This document shows, one piece after another, positions 44,127 to 52,882 of a stretch of 64,000 nt of DNA (positions are counted from its first letter, which is position 1; every line of letters begins with the position of its first letter). The notes under the pieces were generated by a model. That model searched no databases, was not told where the DNA came from, and was given only the letters and a program-made list of their open reading frames with translations. The DNA is from Capsulimonas corticalis (GTDB lineage: Bacteria > Armatimonadota > Armatimonadia > Armatimonadales > Capsulimonadaceae): positions 5,766,001-5,830,000 of the forward strand of contig NZ_AP025739.1 of NCBI RefSeq assembly GCF_003574315.2, read 5' to 3'. A program made the position numbers and the translations under genes.

Positions 44127-45811
44127 ACCGACACCCCTTCCGTCTCCCCGCCATAGCACGAGTAGAAGTACGGGGTCTCCGCTTCAAACTCGGCGGCGCA
44201 GGTGTCCACCATCTTGTAGATCGGCGCGCAGTGCGCCGTTTTGCGCCAGGCGCGAAGCTGGGTCTCTTTCACACCGAGGACATCGGCCAGATGCCGGTCG
44301 GCAAAGCCCTTGTTCTTGGCGGCCACCAGCAGCGCCTGCGCCTCTTCGTCGAGCGTCTCCACGTGATGGAAACGCGCGGACTGTTCGCGCAGCTTGGCCT
44401 CAAACTGGACGAGCCGCTGGATCTTGGTCAGGAACCAGGGATCGACGCCGCTCAGGTCCGCGACTTCCTCTACCAACAGCCCACGGTGGAAGGCTTCAGC
44501 GATCAGGAAGAGGCGCTGGTCGGTCGCGCTTTGCAGGCCGGCCTCAATCTCCATGTCCGTCAGCAAGTCGCCGTTCTTGGGACGCAGCCCGACCTGTCCG
44601 ATTTCCAGACTTCGGATGGCCTTGAACAAGCCGCCCTCAAAGGTGCGGTCGATCGCCATGACTTCGCCCGTCGCCTTCATCTGCGTGGTGATCCGGCGGT
44701 CGGCGGCGGTGAACTTATCGAATGGCCAGCGTGGGATCTTGACGATGATGTAGTCCAGAGCCGGCTCGAAGCACGCCAGCGTCTTCTTGGTGACGGCGTT
44801 CTGGATCTCGTCCAGCCGCAACCCGATGGCGATCTTGGAGGCCACGCGGGCGATGGGATAACCCGTCGCCTTACTCGCCAGCGCCGACGAGCGCGAGACG
44901 CGCGGGTTCACTTCGATGATGTAGTAGTTGAAGGAGTCGGGATCGAGCGCCATCTGCACGTTGCAGCCGCCTTCGATGCCGAGCGCCCGGATGATCTTGA
45001 GCGACGCCGTGCGCATCATCTGATACTCTTTGTCCGAGAGCGTCTGCGACGGCGCCACAACGATCGAGTCGCCCGTGTGCATGCCCATGGGATCGAAGTT
45101 CTCCATGTTGCAGACGGTGATGCAGGTGTCGGCGGCGTCGCGCATCACCTCATACTCGATCTCTTTCCAGCCGGTCAGATAGCGCTCGACCATAACCTGA
45201 TGGCTCGGCGACAGCTTCAAACCGCGCGACCCGATCTCGACCAACTGCTCGGGCGTGCGGGCGATCCCGCCGCCGGTGCCGCCGAGCGTATAGGCGGGGC
45301 GAACGATCAGCGGCCATGGGTTGCCTTCGGCCTTCGACAGTTCGACCAGCGCGCCCTCATCTTCAATAATCCAGGATTCGGGGACCGGCTCGCCGATTTC
45401 GCGCATCAGCGACCGGAAGATCTCGCGATCTTCCGCCTTGCGAATGGTGGCGAGCGGCGTGCCGAGAAGCTTGACATTGTACTTCTCCAGAATGCCCGCC
45501 TCGGCCAGCGCGATCGCCATATTCAAGCCCGTCTGGCCGCCCAGCGTCGGCAGCAGTCCGTCGGGACGCTCCTTGGCGATGATCCGCTCGATAAACTCCA
45601 CGGTCAGCGGCTCGATATAAACGGCGTCGGCGGTCTCGGGATCCGTCATGATCGTCGCCGGATTCGAGTTGACGAGGACGACCGAAACGCCCTCTTCGCG
45701 CAGCGACTGGCACGCCTGCGTGCCGGCATAGTCAAACTCGGCCGCCTGGCCGATAATGATCGGCCCGCTGCCGATCACAAGCACTTTCTTCACATCTGGG
45801 TTCTTTGGCAT
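44123..45811 (-). CDS. carB: carbamoyl-phosphate synthase large subunit, N-terminal half (split carB)
   Basis: 562 residues matching E. coli CarB residues 1 to about 553. The carboxyphosphate ATP-grasp domain (about 1-400) opens with [19 protein letters not shown] and has [13 protein letters not shown] and [16 protein letters not shown]. The oligomerisation domain (about 400-550) ends [19 protein letters not shown]. It then stops, where a fused CarB would continue into the second half. It phosphorylates bicarbonate and receives ammonia from CarA. The second half is at 33679-35274. A repeat element (45837-45975) occupies its upstream region. purE overlaps its stop. Confidence 0.95.
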   Translation of the reverse strand: MPKNPDVKKVLVIGSGPIIIGQAAEFDYAGTQACQSLREEGVSVVLVNSNPATIMTDPETADAVYIEPLTVEFIERIIAKERPDGLLPTLGGQTGLNMAIALAEAGILEKYNVKLLGTPLATIRKAEDREIFRSLMREIGEPVPESWIIEDEGALVELSKAEGNPWPLIVRPAYTLGGTGGGIARTPEQLVEIGSRGLKLSPSHQVMVERYLTGWKEIEYEVMRDAADTCITVCNMENFDPMGMHTGDSIVVAPSQTLSDKEYQMMRTASLKIIRALGIEGGCNVQMALDPDSFNYYIIEVNPRVSRSSALASKATGYPIARVASKIAIGLRLDEIQNAVTKKTLACFEPALDYIIVKIPRWPFDKFTAADRRITTQMKATGEVMAIDRTFEGGLFKAIRSLEIGQVGLRPKNGDLLTDMEIEAGLQSATDQRLFLIAEAFHRGLLVEEVADLSGVDPWFLTKIQRLVQFEAKLREQSARFHHVETLDEEAQALLVAAKNKGFADRHLADVLGVKETQLRAWRKTAHCAPIYKMVDTCAAEFEAETPYFYSCYGGETEGVSV

Positions 45812-45836
45812 AATAGTCTTTCCGTCAGGGGAGCGA

Positions 45837-45975
45837 GGCCCTCACCCCCCGGCCCCCTCTCCCAATTTTTGGGAGAGGGGGAGTCAGAGTTTTAAGTTAA
45901 GATCTTTGGATCTTTGATCCAACTCTTAACCCTCTCCCCGAATGAAGAGAGTTGGCGAAGGGCCGGGTGAGGGCC
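45837..45975. repeat. interspersed palindromic element R2
   Basis: 139 bp beginning GGCCCTCACCCCCCGGCC and ending GAAGGGCCGGGTGAGGGCC. It contains CCTCTCCCAATTTTTGGGAGAGG and a central TTGGATCTTTGATCCAA palindrome. Homologous in order to R3 at 50399-50540. It fills the gap between the DinB gene and carB N-half. Confidence 0.85.
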
Positions 45976-45985
45976 TTCCTCGCCT

Positions 45986-46459
45986 TCAATTCAAATGTCC
46001 GTTCCAAGCTCCGCGCGCGCCGTCCTGGATTCGCTGTCGGATACGGCCGTAGTGGTAGATCTCGCGCTCCATCGCATGCCAGATCAGCCACGCGACCGTC
46101 ATATTCGTTTCCGGCCGATTTTCCTTCGGGTCGGCGGGAACGGTCCGCACCGCCCGCAGGCCCTCGCGTGAGAAGGGCTCCATGATCAGTTCTTCCAGCT
46201 CACGCGTCGCCTCCAGCAGCTCCACGAGCGCGCGCGACGTCCCGTAATCCGCGCGCCTTGGAACTTCGTATTCGTTGCCGCCAATGAGGCGCCCCACGAA
46301 GAAACGCGCCTCGGTCACAAACTCCAGCACAATCTCGGCGACCGACGGCAGCGGCGGCGCGGGCCGCATGAGGATCTGCGGCTCGGTCAGCGATTCAATC
46401 GCGTCGATCAGCTCTTGATGGATATCTCCCCAAAAGGGGTAGAGTTCGTTGAGTTGCAT
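45986..46459 (-). CDS. DinB-family protein
   Basis: 157 residues from the ATG at 46459, directly against the end of the 37-bp inverted repeat. A four-helix bundle with the DinB/YfiT pattern: an N-terminal ELYPFWGDIHQELIDAI helix and a C-terminal WLIWHAMEREIYHYGRI block with metal-ligand histidines. DinB proteins are metal-dependent thiol transferases or hydrolases of mixed function; no specific role is assigned. It sits in the pyr/pur operon between a glycosyltransferase and carB and has no evident link to nucleotide synthesis. Confidence 0.75.
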   Translation of the reverse strand: MQLNELYPFWGDIHQELIDAIESLTEPQILMRPAPPLPSVAEIVLEFVTEARFFVGRLIGGNEYEVPRRADYGTSRALVELLEATRELEELIMEPFSREGLRAVRTVPADPKENRPETNMTVAWLIWHAMEREIYHYGRIRQRIQDGARGAWNGHLN

Positions 46460-46460
46460 T

Positions 46461-46580
46461 AGGATGCCCCCCGGCCCCCACAGGGGTTGCAAACCATGTT
46501 TTCGAAAACGTGTCGTCCGAATCTTTATTGCGCCAGCATCTTTATGGTTTGCAACCCCTGTGGGGGCCGGGGGGCATCCT
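46461..46580. repeat. 37-bp perfect inverted repeat element (R5)
   Basis: Arms 46461-46497 and 46544-46580 are exact reverse complements over 37 bp, with a 46-bp centre that contains the palindrome GTTTTCGAAAAC. The element fills the whole gap between two genes. One outer end forms part of the upstream gene's TAG stop and the other is 1 nt from the next ATG. The size and structure suit a miniature non-autonomous transposable element. Confidence 0.9.
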
Positions 46581-47991
46581 ACCGAACCCGATAAATATCC
46601 ACCACATAACGCCCGTCGCCGCCCAGTTCCACCGCCCCCACAAAGTGCTCCGGCGTCACCAGCTTCGGATAGTGCGCAATCCACCATCCTCGCCACTTCG
46701 GCGCGCGCGTCACGGCGATATGGGTCGCATTCAAACGCTCGACGGGATGGTCGTCGTTCGACAACCCCGGCTGCACCGGCGCCGCCGTATACTTTGTATC
46801 CAGACAAATCTCCGGAGCAAAATCTCCCACCATACGGACATCGGACGATATTCCCAGCATGCGGACGATATCGGAAGGCATGGAAAAGATTGTCACGCTT
46901 CGCTCCGTCTCTTGCTTTACGATCCAGGCGCCGCTGACGGCGAGGAATACGCAGACGCAAGCGATGCGCGGCAATCGTCCAATCGATTGCGCCCCCATCG
47001 CGGCCAGGGCGCAGAGCGCCGGCAGGAACAGCACATAATAACGGCTCGGCGCGTAATTCGAGAGCAGACAGAAGGCGACGCCGCCAGCGATCCAACCCCA
47101 CATCAGCCATGACGCCCGACTGCGCACACGTCGCGCGGCGATAGCGGCCAGCACAATCACGGATGGCAGGAACGCGCAGAGATATGGCAACAGACCGCGC
47201 TCACCGTCCCAGAATGCGCGCCGGATATTCAGCCACACAGAGAGCAACGTGCGCGGAAGGATCTGATGCGATACGAAGTATGCGTTCATGCGCCGCAACT
47301 CACGGCCATGCGGGATCGTCCAGACAATGGCTTCGATCCCAAGCACAACGCCTAATCCTGCAAGGCTCCAGAAGCCAGCGCGGTGTTCAGCAGGATTCCC
47401 TCGCCAGCAACAAGCAATCAGAATGGCGGGCGCGGCGATCCCGGCGAGCGATTTAAAGACAATCGCAACGCCTAAACTCATTCCCGCCGCCGCAAACCAT
47501 ATGGCGCGCTTTCGCCCATCGGCGCTTTCGCCGTACGCCCAGCTCGTGAAGGCCGCCACCAACCAAAAGGTCGTCGGAGTTTCCTGCAAGGCCATTCGGT
47601 TATAAAGCAGATACGGCGCCGCGAACGCGAGAAACAGCAGGCCGAGATCCGCCACAGAGCGCCCCACGCTGCGGCGCAGGCCCAGCCATAACAGCAACAG
47701 CGTTAATAGGCTGAACGCGAGGGAAACGCCGCGCGCGATCAGAACATCCACACCGAAGCCAGACTGTCGGAACGCCGCTTCCTGAATGAAGCTGAGCAGC
47801 GGCGAAAGCAGACGGTCGTGAAAGTTGCCCGGCGCCAGCGTTCCGAAGAGCGCGCGATGGCGCGCATCCAGGGTGTAAAACCCCTCGTCGGTGAAGATCC
47901 CGCTGCTCCACGAAAGCCACATCGGTGGATCGTCGGCGACGCCGATGACCCGCACGACGATCGCCGTGAGGACAATCAGCGCCAGGAGCAA
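46579..47991 (-). CDS. GT39/GT83-like membrane glycosyltransferase
   Basis: 470 residues with about 11 membrane helices. Following the first helix, FTDEGFYTLDARH carries the acidic DE motif typical of ArnT/PMT-type dolichyl- or undecaprenyl-phosphate-sugar transferases. A C-terminal soluble region (from about 385) ends VVDIYRVR. Start at TTG 47991 is uncertain; the frame is open further upstream over the carA end. The acceptor is unknown. It is an unexpected member of the pyrimidine operon and lies between carA and the 37-bp repeat. Confidence 0.75.
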   Translation of the reverse strand: MLLALIVLTAIVVRVIGVADDPPMWLSWSSGIFTDEGFYTLDARHRALFGTLAPGNFHDRLLSPLLSFIQEAAFRQSGFGVDVLIARGVSLAFSLLTLLLLWLGLRRSVGRSVADLGLLFLAFAAPYLLYNRMALQETPTTFWLVAAFTSWAYGESADGRKRAIWFAAAGMSLGVAIVFKSLAGIAAPAILIACCWRGNPAEHRAGFWSLAGLGVVLGIEAIVWTIPHGRELRRMNAYFVSHQILPRTLLSVWLNIRRAFWDGERGLLPYLCAFLPSVIVLAAIAARRVRSRASWLMWGWIAGGVAFCLLSNYAPSRYYVLFLPALCALAAMGAQSIGRLPRIACVCVFLAVSGAWIVKQETERSVTIFSMPSDIVRMLGISSDVRMVGDFAPEICLDTKYTAAPVQPGLSNDDHPVERLNATHIAVTRAPKWRGWWIAHYPKLVTPEHFVGAVELGGDGRYVVDIYRVR

Positions 47992-48011
47992 ATTTCGCGC
48001 GCGGGACGCCT

Positions 48012-49106
48012 TTATTTGGCCCTCTGCTCGTCGATCATTTCCAAGAAGCGGCCAAAGTAGCCCCGACTGTCCGTCGGGCCGGGCGACGCTTCCGGATGGT
48101 ACTGGATCGAGAACACCGGCAGCGTCTTGTGGCGCAGGCCCTCGACGGTGCCGTCGTTCAGATTGATCTGCCAGACCTCCACATCGGGATCCTCAAAGCC
48201 GTCGGGCGCCAGCGCGTATCCGTGGTTTTGCGACGTAATGACGACGCGGCCCGTTTCTAAGTCCTTCACCGGATGGTTCGCGCCGCGATGGCCGAAGGGC
48301 AGCTTGAAGGTGTGGCCGCCAAAGGCGCACCCGAGCAGCTGGTTGCCGAGGCAGATCCCCATGGTCGGCTTGGCGTGCGACAGGATCTTCACCTGCTGGA
48401 CGATATCACCGAGCAGATGGGGATCGCCGGGACCGGGGCTCAGGAAAACGCCGTCCGGGTCGGTCGCCAGGATCGTCTCGGCGGACGTGTTCGACGGATA
48501 GACCGTGACCTCCGCGCCGAGCGACGCCAGCGAGCGGAGGATGTTGAACTTGACGCCGCAATCCAAAAGCGAGATTTTATACTTCGTCTCGCCCGTCGAA
48601 GAAGGCCAGACGAACGGCTCGTCGGTCGAGACCCGAGAGACAAAGTCGACGTCTTCGTAGCTCGCCGCGCTGTCCAGCAGCGCTTTCAGCTCTTCGGGCG
48701 TCTTGTCGCTGGAGATCGCGCCCATCATGACGCCGACCGAACGCAGCTTCTGGGCCAGAACGCGCGTGTCGAGTCCGCGGACGCCGACGACGTTGTGGGT
48801 TTTGAGAAATTCGTCCAGCGTTCCCTGCGAGCGCCAGTTGCTCGGAGCGTCGTCCAGCTCTTTGATGATAAACCCGGCGACCTGCACCTGACGCGACTCG
48901 AAATCGTCGGGCGTGACCCCGTAGTTGCCGATCAGCGGATACGTCAGCGTGACCAGCTGTCCGGCGTAAGACGGGTCGGTCAGGATCTCTTGATAGCCGG
49001 TCATGCCGGTGTTGAACACGACTTCGCCGATGCTCGTTCCGATGGCGCCGAAGGCGGTTCCCGTGTATGTCGTTCCGTCCGCGAGGACAAGGTATGCGTT
49101 GCTCAT
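48012..49106 (-). CDS. carA: carbamoyl-phosphate synthase small subunit
   Basis: 364 residues from the ATG at 49106 (MSNAYLVLADG); a TTG at 49130 inside pyrC would add eight residues. The N-terminal CarA domain (FNTGMTGYQEILTDPSY) and C-terminal class I glutamine amidotransferase are complete: LLDCGVKF, MGICLGNQLLG with the catalytic Cys, and QYHPEASPGP with the catalytic His. It hydrolyses glutamine and passes ammonia to CarB. It lies 10 nt after pyrC in the PyrR-led operon. Confidence 0.96.
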   Translation of the reverse strand: MSNAYLVLADGTTYTGTAFGAIGTSIGEVVFNTGMTGYQEILTDPSYAGQLVTLTYPLIGNYGVTPDDFESRQVQVAGFIIKELDDAPSNWRSQGTLDEFLKTHNVVGVRGLDTRVLAQKLRSVGVMMGAISSDKTPEELKALLDSAASYEDVDFVSRVSTDEPFVWPSSTGETKYKISLLDCGVKFNILRSLASLGAEVTVYPSNTSAETILATDPDGVFLSPGPGDPHLLGDIVQQVKILSHAKPTMGICLGNQLLGCAFGGHTFKLPFGHRGANHPVKDLETGRVVITSQNHGYALAPDGFEDPDVEVWQINLNDGTVEGLRHKTLPVFSIQYHPEASPGPTDSRGYFGRFLEMIDEQRAK

Positions 49107-49116
49107 AGTCTTAAAA

Positions 49117-50394
49117 TTATCGTCCGCCAACCAGAGTGGCGATCGGCTTGCCGGTCAGCGTCACTCCGTGCAGCACGGAATTGCGGGATTTGGACTTGAA
49201 GGCGTTCACATCCACCGTCCACTCCGCATCCGGGTCAAAAATCGTAATGTCGGCCGGCGCGCCGATGGTCAGCGAGCCGCCGGGGAGCTTGAAGATCTTG
49301 GCGGGCGCCACGGACATCTTCTCGATCACCTGCGACAGCGTCAGAATGCCCGGCTTCACCAGATGCGTGATCACCAATCCCAGGCTCGTCTCCAATCCCA
49401 GCATGCCGAAGGGAGCGCGGGCGAACTCCTGCTCCTTCTCATGCGGCGCGTGCGGCGCATGATCGGTGGCGATCAAATCCAGCGTACCGTCGATCAAGCC
49501 GGCGACAATCGCCTCCTGATCTTCCTTGGTGCGCAGCGAAGGCGACATCTTCGCGTTGGTGTTATAACCATAGCAGGCTTCATCCGTCAGCGCAAAGTAC
49601 TGCGGGCAGGTCTCCGCCGTGACGGGCGCGCCGAGCGACTTCGCGTGCCTAACGATCTCCACGCTTTCTTTCGTGCTGACATGCAGCACATGCAGATGGC
49701 AGCCCGTGGTCTCCGCCAGAATGATATTGCGCGCGGTGCCGATATTCTCCGCCGCCCGGTTGATCCCCTTGAGGCCAAGCACGGTAGAGACATAGCCCTC
49801 GTTCATCACGCCGTCGGTGGTGATGTCCTTGTCCTCGCAGTGCGCGACATAGGGCAGGTCCAGCATCTTGCAATATTCCATCGCGCGGCGCAGGAACCCG
49901 CTCTCGTAGACGGGATACGCGTCGTCGCCGATTCCGATTACCCCGGCGTCCTTCAGTTCGGACATCTCGGCAAGTTCTTCGTTCTTCAGCCCTTTGCTCA
50001 CCGCGCCGACGACATACACGCGGGCGTCCGCGCCCTCGGCCTGCGCCAGAATATCCTTGACGATGGAGGAGTGATCGATCGGCGGAGACGTATTCGGCTG
50101 GCAAGCGATGGCCGTAAAGCCGCCGTTCTTGGCCGCCGCCGTTCCCGTCGCCATATCTTCTTTATATTCTTGGCCCGGCACGCGCAGATGAACGTGGATA
50201 TCGATCAGTCCCGGCGAGACAACATAGCCCGCGCAGTCAATCACTTCCGTGTCCGCCGCCGTCAGATTCGCGCCGATCGCCTTGATCGTCCCGTCGTCGC
50301 CGACCAGCAAATCCGCGATCTCATCCCGCCCATTCGCCGGATCGATCACCCGGCCGCCTTTTAATAACTTCTCCAACATCGCTCCCATCATCAA
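49117..50394 (-). CDS. pyrC: dihydroorotase
   Basis: 425 residues, class I dihydroorotase. The metal motif DIHVHLRVPG, the AVSKGLKNEELAEM region, HCEDKDI, LHVLHVSTKESVE and ATDHAPH are present. Cyclises N-carbamoyl-L-aspartate to dihydroorotate, the third pyrimidine step. Start: several ATG codons (50394, 50391, 50388, 50379); the first is kept. A repeat element (50399-50540) sits directly upstream, between pyrC and the preceding membrane-protein gene. Confidence 0.94.
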   Translation of the reverse strand: MMMGAMLEKLLKGGRVIDPANGRDEIADLLVGDDGTIKAIGANLTAADTEVIDCAGYVVSPGLIDIHVHLRVPGQEYKEDMATGTAAAKNGGFTAIACQPNTSPPIDHSSIVKDILAQAEGADARVYVVGAVSKGLKNEELAEMSELKDAGVIGIGDDAYPVYESGFLRRAMEYCKMLDLPYVAHCEDKDITTDGVMNEGYVSTVLGLKGINRAAENIGTARNIILAETTGCHLHVLHVSTKESVEIVRHAKSLGAPVTAETCPQYFALTDEACYGYNTNAKMSPSLRTKEDQEAIVAGLIDGTLDLIATDHAPHAPHEKEQEFARAPFGMLGLETSLGLVITHLVKPGILTLSQVIEKMSVAPAKIFKLPGGSLTIGAPADITIFDPDAEWTVDVNAFKSKSRNSVLHGVTLTGKPIATLVGGR

Positions 50395-50398
50395 GATT

Positions 50399-50540
50399 GG
50401 CCCTCACCCCCCGGCCCCCTCTCCCAAAATTGGGAGAGGGGAGTCAGAGGGAGTTTTTTGATATGGATCAAAGATCCAAATCTTACTCCTAATCCTCTCC
50501 TAAGATTGGGAGAGGGTGGCCCGAAGGGCCGGGTGAGGGC
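50399..50540. repeat. interspersed palindromic element R3
   Basis: 142 bp with the same plan as R2: GGCCCTCACCCCCCGGCC start, CTCTCCCAAAATTGGGAGAG, a central TGGATCAAAGATCCA palindrome, then GTGGCCCGAAGGGCCGGGTG and GAGGGC at the end. It occupies the gap before pyrC. Confidence 0.85.
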
Positions 50541-50550
50541 TCTCTCCGCT

Positions 50551-51063
50551 CTAATAATCTTCCTGAACGCCGTACTTCCCTAAAATCTGTCCGATAATAT
50601 ACGCCATCACAATTGAAACCAAGACCCAGATCAGCCAGCCGCTCAGGATGTTGCTGCCTTCGCCGCAGCCCAGCCCCGCATCCGCGACGTCCACGCCATT
50701 GATCCACGGATAGGTCTTCTCGTACCGGACCGGAACACTCTCATCGACTTTCGATGTCTGGTACAGCTCCTGCGTCAGCCGAACCGTGCCGTTGTAGGTT
50801 TGCTTGGCCCCGGTGACCGGATCCGGAGCCTGGAACACATAGTCGATAAAGTACATGTGCTCGCCGACCTTGAACGGATCATTCGTGACCGGGTTATAGA
50901 CTTTGACGATCCGGCCGCCCGTCACTTTTTCCGCTTTGGCGTACACCCAGCTCGGCGGCAGGAAATGGCTCTTTGGGATGCCGATCAGCGGCAGCACCAG
51001 GCCGAGAAGAACGATCGCGATCACCAGACCGATGATAAATCGGCCGATACGGCGCAGGGTCAC
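50551..51063 (-). CDS. membrane protein of unknown function in the pyr operon
   Basis: 170 residues with membrane helices at about 10-29 and 144-165 and an extracytoplasmic domain between them (YAKAEKVTGGRIVKVYNPVTNDPF and further). No family was recognised; the plan is similar to DUF3592-like proteins. It lies 29 nt after pyrB, so it is part of the operon, but no link to pyrimidine synthesis is visible. Confidence 0.65.
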   Translation of the reverse strand: MTLRRIGRFIIGLVIAIVLLGLVLPLIGIPKSHFLPPSWVYAKAEKVTGGRIVKVYNPVTNDPFKVGEHMYFIDYVFQAPDPVTGAKQTYNGTVRLTQELYQTSKVDESVPVRYEKTYPWINGVDVADAGLGCGEGSNILSGWLIWVLVSIVMAYIIGQILGKYGVQEDY

Positions 51064-51092
51064 AAGGTCCTCCTGATCTCTGGACGCAACAG

Positions 51093-52031
51093 CTATCCGC
51101 CCGAGATCGTATTTGTCGCACTCATCAGCCAGAACAGGACGGCCATTCGCATCGCCACTCCGTTCGTTACCTGTTCGTTGATCACCGAAATCGTCGCATC
51201 ATCCGCCAGCGCGGACGAAATCTCCACGCCACGGTTCATCGGTCCCGGATGCAGCACCGTCACATCGGACGCCGCGTGCTTCAATTTGTCGTGACTGACG
51301 CCAAAGAGCTTCGCATATTCGCGTACGGACGGGAAGAACGCCGCGTCCTGACGCTCCAGCTGGATCCGAAGCACGTTCACGACATCGGCCCCGCGCAGCC
51401 CTTCGGTCAAATCCGTATAGACCTTCACCGGCAGCCGGTCCGCGTCGGCGGGCATCAGCGTCGACGGCCCCACCAATCGGATCTTGGCGCCCATGGTGTG
51501 CAGGCCCCAGATATTCGAGCGCGCCACTCGGCTGTGCGCGATGTCGCCGACAATCGCCACTTCCAGCCCTTCGATCTGGCCCTTCTTCTCACGGATCGTC
51601 ATGAGATCGAGCAGACCCTGCGTCGGGTGCTCATGCGTCCCGTCACCGGCGTTGATCACGGATTTGTTCGGCACGTACTTCGACGCGAGCGCCGCCGCGC
51701 CGCTGAAGGAATGGCGAATGACGAACACGTCGATTCCCATGGCGTCGAGCGTCAGCATTGTGTCCTTGAGCGACTCGCCCTTGGTGGCGCTGCTCGTGGC
51801 GGCGGCAAGGCTATAGGTGTCGGCGGACATGATCTTCGCCGCGTGCTCGAACGAAGTGCGGGTGCGCGTGCTGGGCTCGAAGAACACCGTCGCCACGCTC
51901 TTGCCGCGCAGCGTCGGGGCCTTCTTCACGGGGCGCGTGACGATTTCTTTGAACGACGCCGCCGTCTCCAGCAGGTACACAATCTCGTCGGCCGTCAGGC
52001 TTTGCAGGTCCAGTAAGTCTTTTCGTCTCAT
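51093..52031 (-). CDS. pyrB: aspartate carbamoyltransferase, catalytic subunit
   Basis: 312 residues. FFEPSTRTRTSFE carries the carbamoyl-phosphate site, and VINAGDGTHEHPTQGLLDL and VLHPGPMNRGVEI are diagnostic of ATCase. Joins carbamoyl phosphate to aspartate. No pyrI regulatory gene follows, as is usual when PyrR controls the operon. Starts 10 nt after pyrR. Confidence 0.97.
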   Translation of the reverse strand: MRRKDLLDLQSLTADEIVYLLETAASFKEIVTRPVKKAPTLRGKSVATVFFEPSTRTRTSFEHAAKIMSADTYSLAAATSSATKGESLKDTMLTLDAMGIDVFVIRHSFSGAAALASKYVPNKSVINAGDGTHEHPTQGLLDLMTIREKKGQIEGLEVAIVGDIAHSRVARSNIWGLHTMGAKIRLVGPSTLMPADADRLPVKVYTDLTEGLRGADVVNVLRIQLERQDAAFFPSVREYAKLFGVSHDKLKHAASDVTVLHPGPMNRGVEISSALADDATISVINEQVTNGVAMRMAVLFWLMSATNTISGG

Positions 52032-52041
52032 ACAGGCTTGG

Positions 52042-52596
52042 TTACGCGTCCTTCGCGATCACGACTTTGTCTTCGCCGTCCATTTCGGTCATAAAGACCT
52101 TGACGAACTCCTGGCGGCTGGTGGGAATATTTTTGCCGACATAATCCGGCCGGATCGGCAGCTCCCGATGCCCGCGATCGATCAAGACGGCGAGCTGCGT
52201 GACGCTGGGGCGCCCCAGATCCACAAGCGCGCCGAGCGCCGCGCGCACGGTGCGGCCCGTGTACACCACCTCGTCCACGAGCACAAGGGTCTTGCCCTCG
52301 ATGTCGAACGGGATCTGGGTGGTGCCGACGCGCGGCTGATAGGTGCGGAAATCGTCGCGGTACAGCGAGATATCGAGTTGTCCGACGGGAACGGGCTTGC
52401 CTTCGATGCGCTCGATGGCGTCGGCGAGACGCTGGGCGAGCGGCGCGCCCCGGCGCAGGATGCCGATCACGGCGAGACCTTCCACGCCTTTGTTGCGCTC
52501 CAGGATCTCATGCGCGACACGAGTCCAAGCGCGGCGCATCTCATCGGCGTCCATGACGACGGAGCCGGACTTCAATTTTTCGGTTTCATCGGACAT
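52042..52596 (-). CDS. pyrR: bifunctional pyr operon regulator/uracil phosphoribosyltransferase
   Basis: 184 residues from the ATG at 52596. The PRPP-binding loop [19 protein letters not shown] is intact, and [13 protein letters not shown] and DISLYRDDF are typical PyrR blocks. PyrR binds UMP/UTP and a hairpin in nascent pyr mRNA and promotes termination, and it also makes UMP from uracil. The operator hairpin, antiterminator and terminator are all in its own leader (52597-52735), which shows direct autoregulation. The ATG lies one nucleotide after the terminator T-run. Confidence 0.97.
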   Translation of the reverse strand: MSDETEKLKSGSVVMDADEMRRAWTRVAHEILERNKGVEGLAVIGILRRGAPLAQRLADAIERIEGKPVPVGQLDISLYRDDFRTYQPRVGTTQIPFDIEGKTLVLVDEVVYTGRTVRAALGALVDLGRPSVTQLAVLIDRGHRELPIRPDYVGKNIPTSRQEFVKVFMTEMDGEDKVVIAKDA

Positions 52597-52597
52597 T

Positions 52598-52735
52598 AAA
52601 AAAGCGCCTTTAGGGCGCGAGGGGGGAAATGACGCGGCGCAGACGCTGGGCGCGTATGGGATACGGCGCAAAATCAGCATCTATGCAGGCAGCGACCTTC
52701 CCCGCCTCGCGGGACGGGATTAAAGGAAACGACTG
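52598..52735 (-). promoter_or_regulatory. PyrR-type transcription attenuator in the pyr operon leader
   Basis: Three competing structures are readable on the minus strand. The PyrR-binding hairpin carries UCCCGCGAGGC at 52714-52704, which fits the known UCCNGNGAGGY consensus, flanked by a CCCG/CGGG stem. The antiterminator pairs 52710-52698 with 52629-52617 (12 of 13 bases). The terminator is GCGCC-CTAAA-GGCGC (52618-52604) followed by six T (52603-52598), immediately before the pyrR ATG. PyrR-UMP would hold the first hairpin and free the terminator. Confidence 0.88.
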
Positions 52736-52740
52736 CGATT

Positions 52741-52770
52741 ATTATAGCGCAGGAGGCGGGCTTTTGTCAA
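52741..52770 (-). promoter_or_regulatory. consensus sigma70 promoter of the pyr operon
   Basis: TTGACA (52770-52765), 18-nt spacer, TATAAT (52746-52741): both hexamers match the housekeeping consensus fully. The start site would be near 52735, leaving a leader of about 140 nt that contains the attenuator. The remaining gap to 52882 shows no further element. Confidence 0.88.
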
Positions 52771-52882
52771 GACGGGGACGACCATGCCATGCAATCCCCA
52801 GTGGTTCGCTCCCATTGGCGCCGAACGGCGAGTTAGGGTATACGTTTGCAGGGGGATGGATTTTTTGAGGCGATGGGGCCAA

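Noticed and set aside
33679-45811. carB halves as a pseudogene or assembly break
   Set aside because: Both halves have clean starts and stops at the domain boundary and are surrounded by intact neighbours, with no sign of decay.
44231-45895. 554-residue plus-strand ORF opposite carB N-half
   Set aside because: Antisense to a highly conserved CarB domain.
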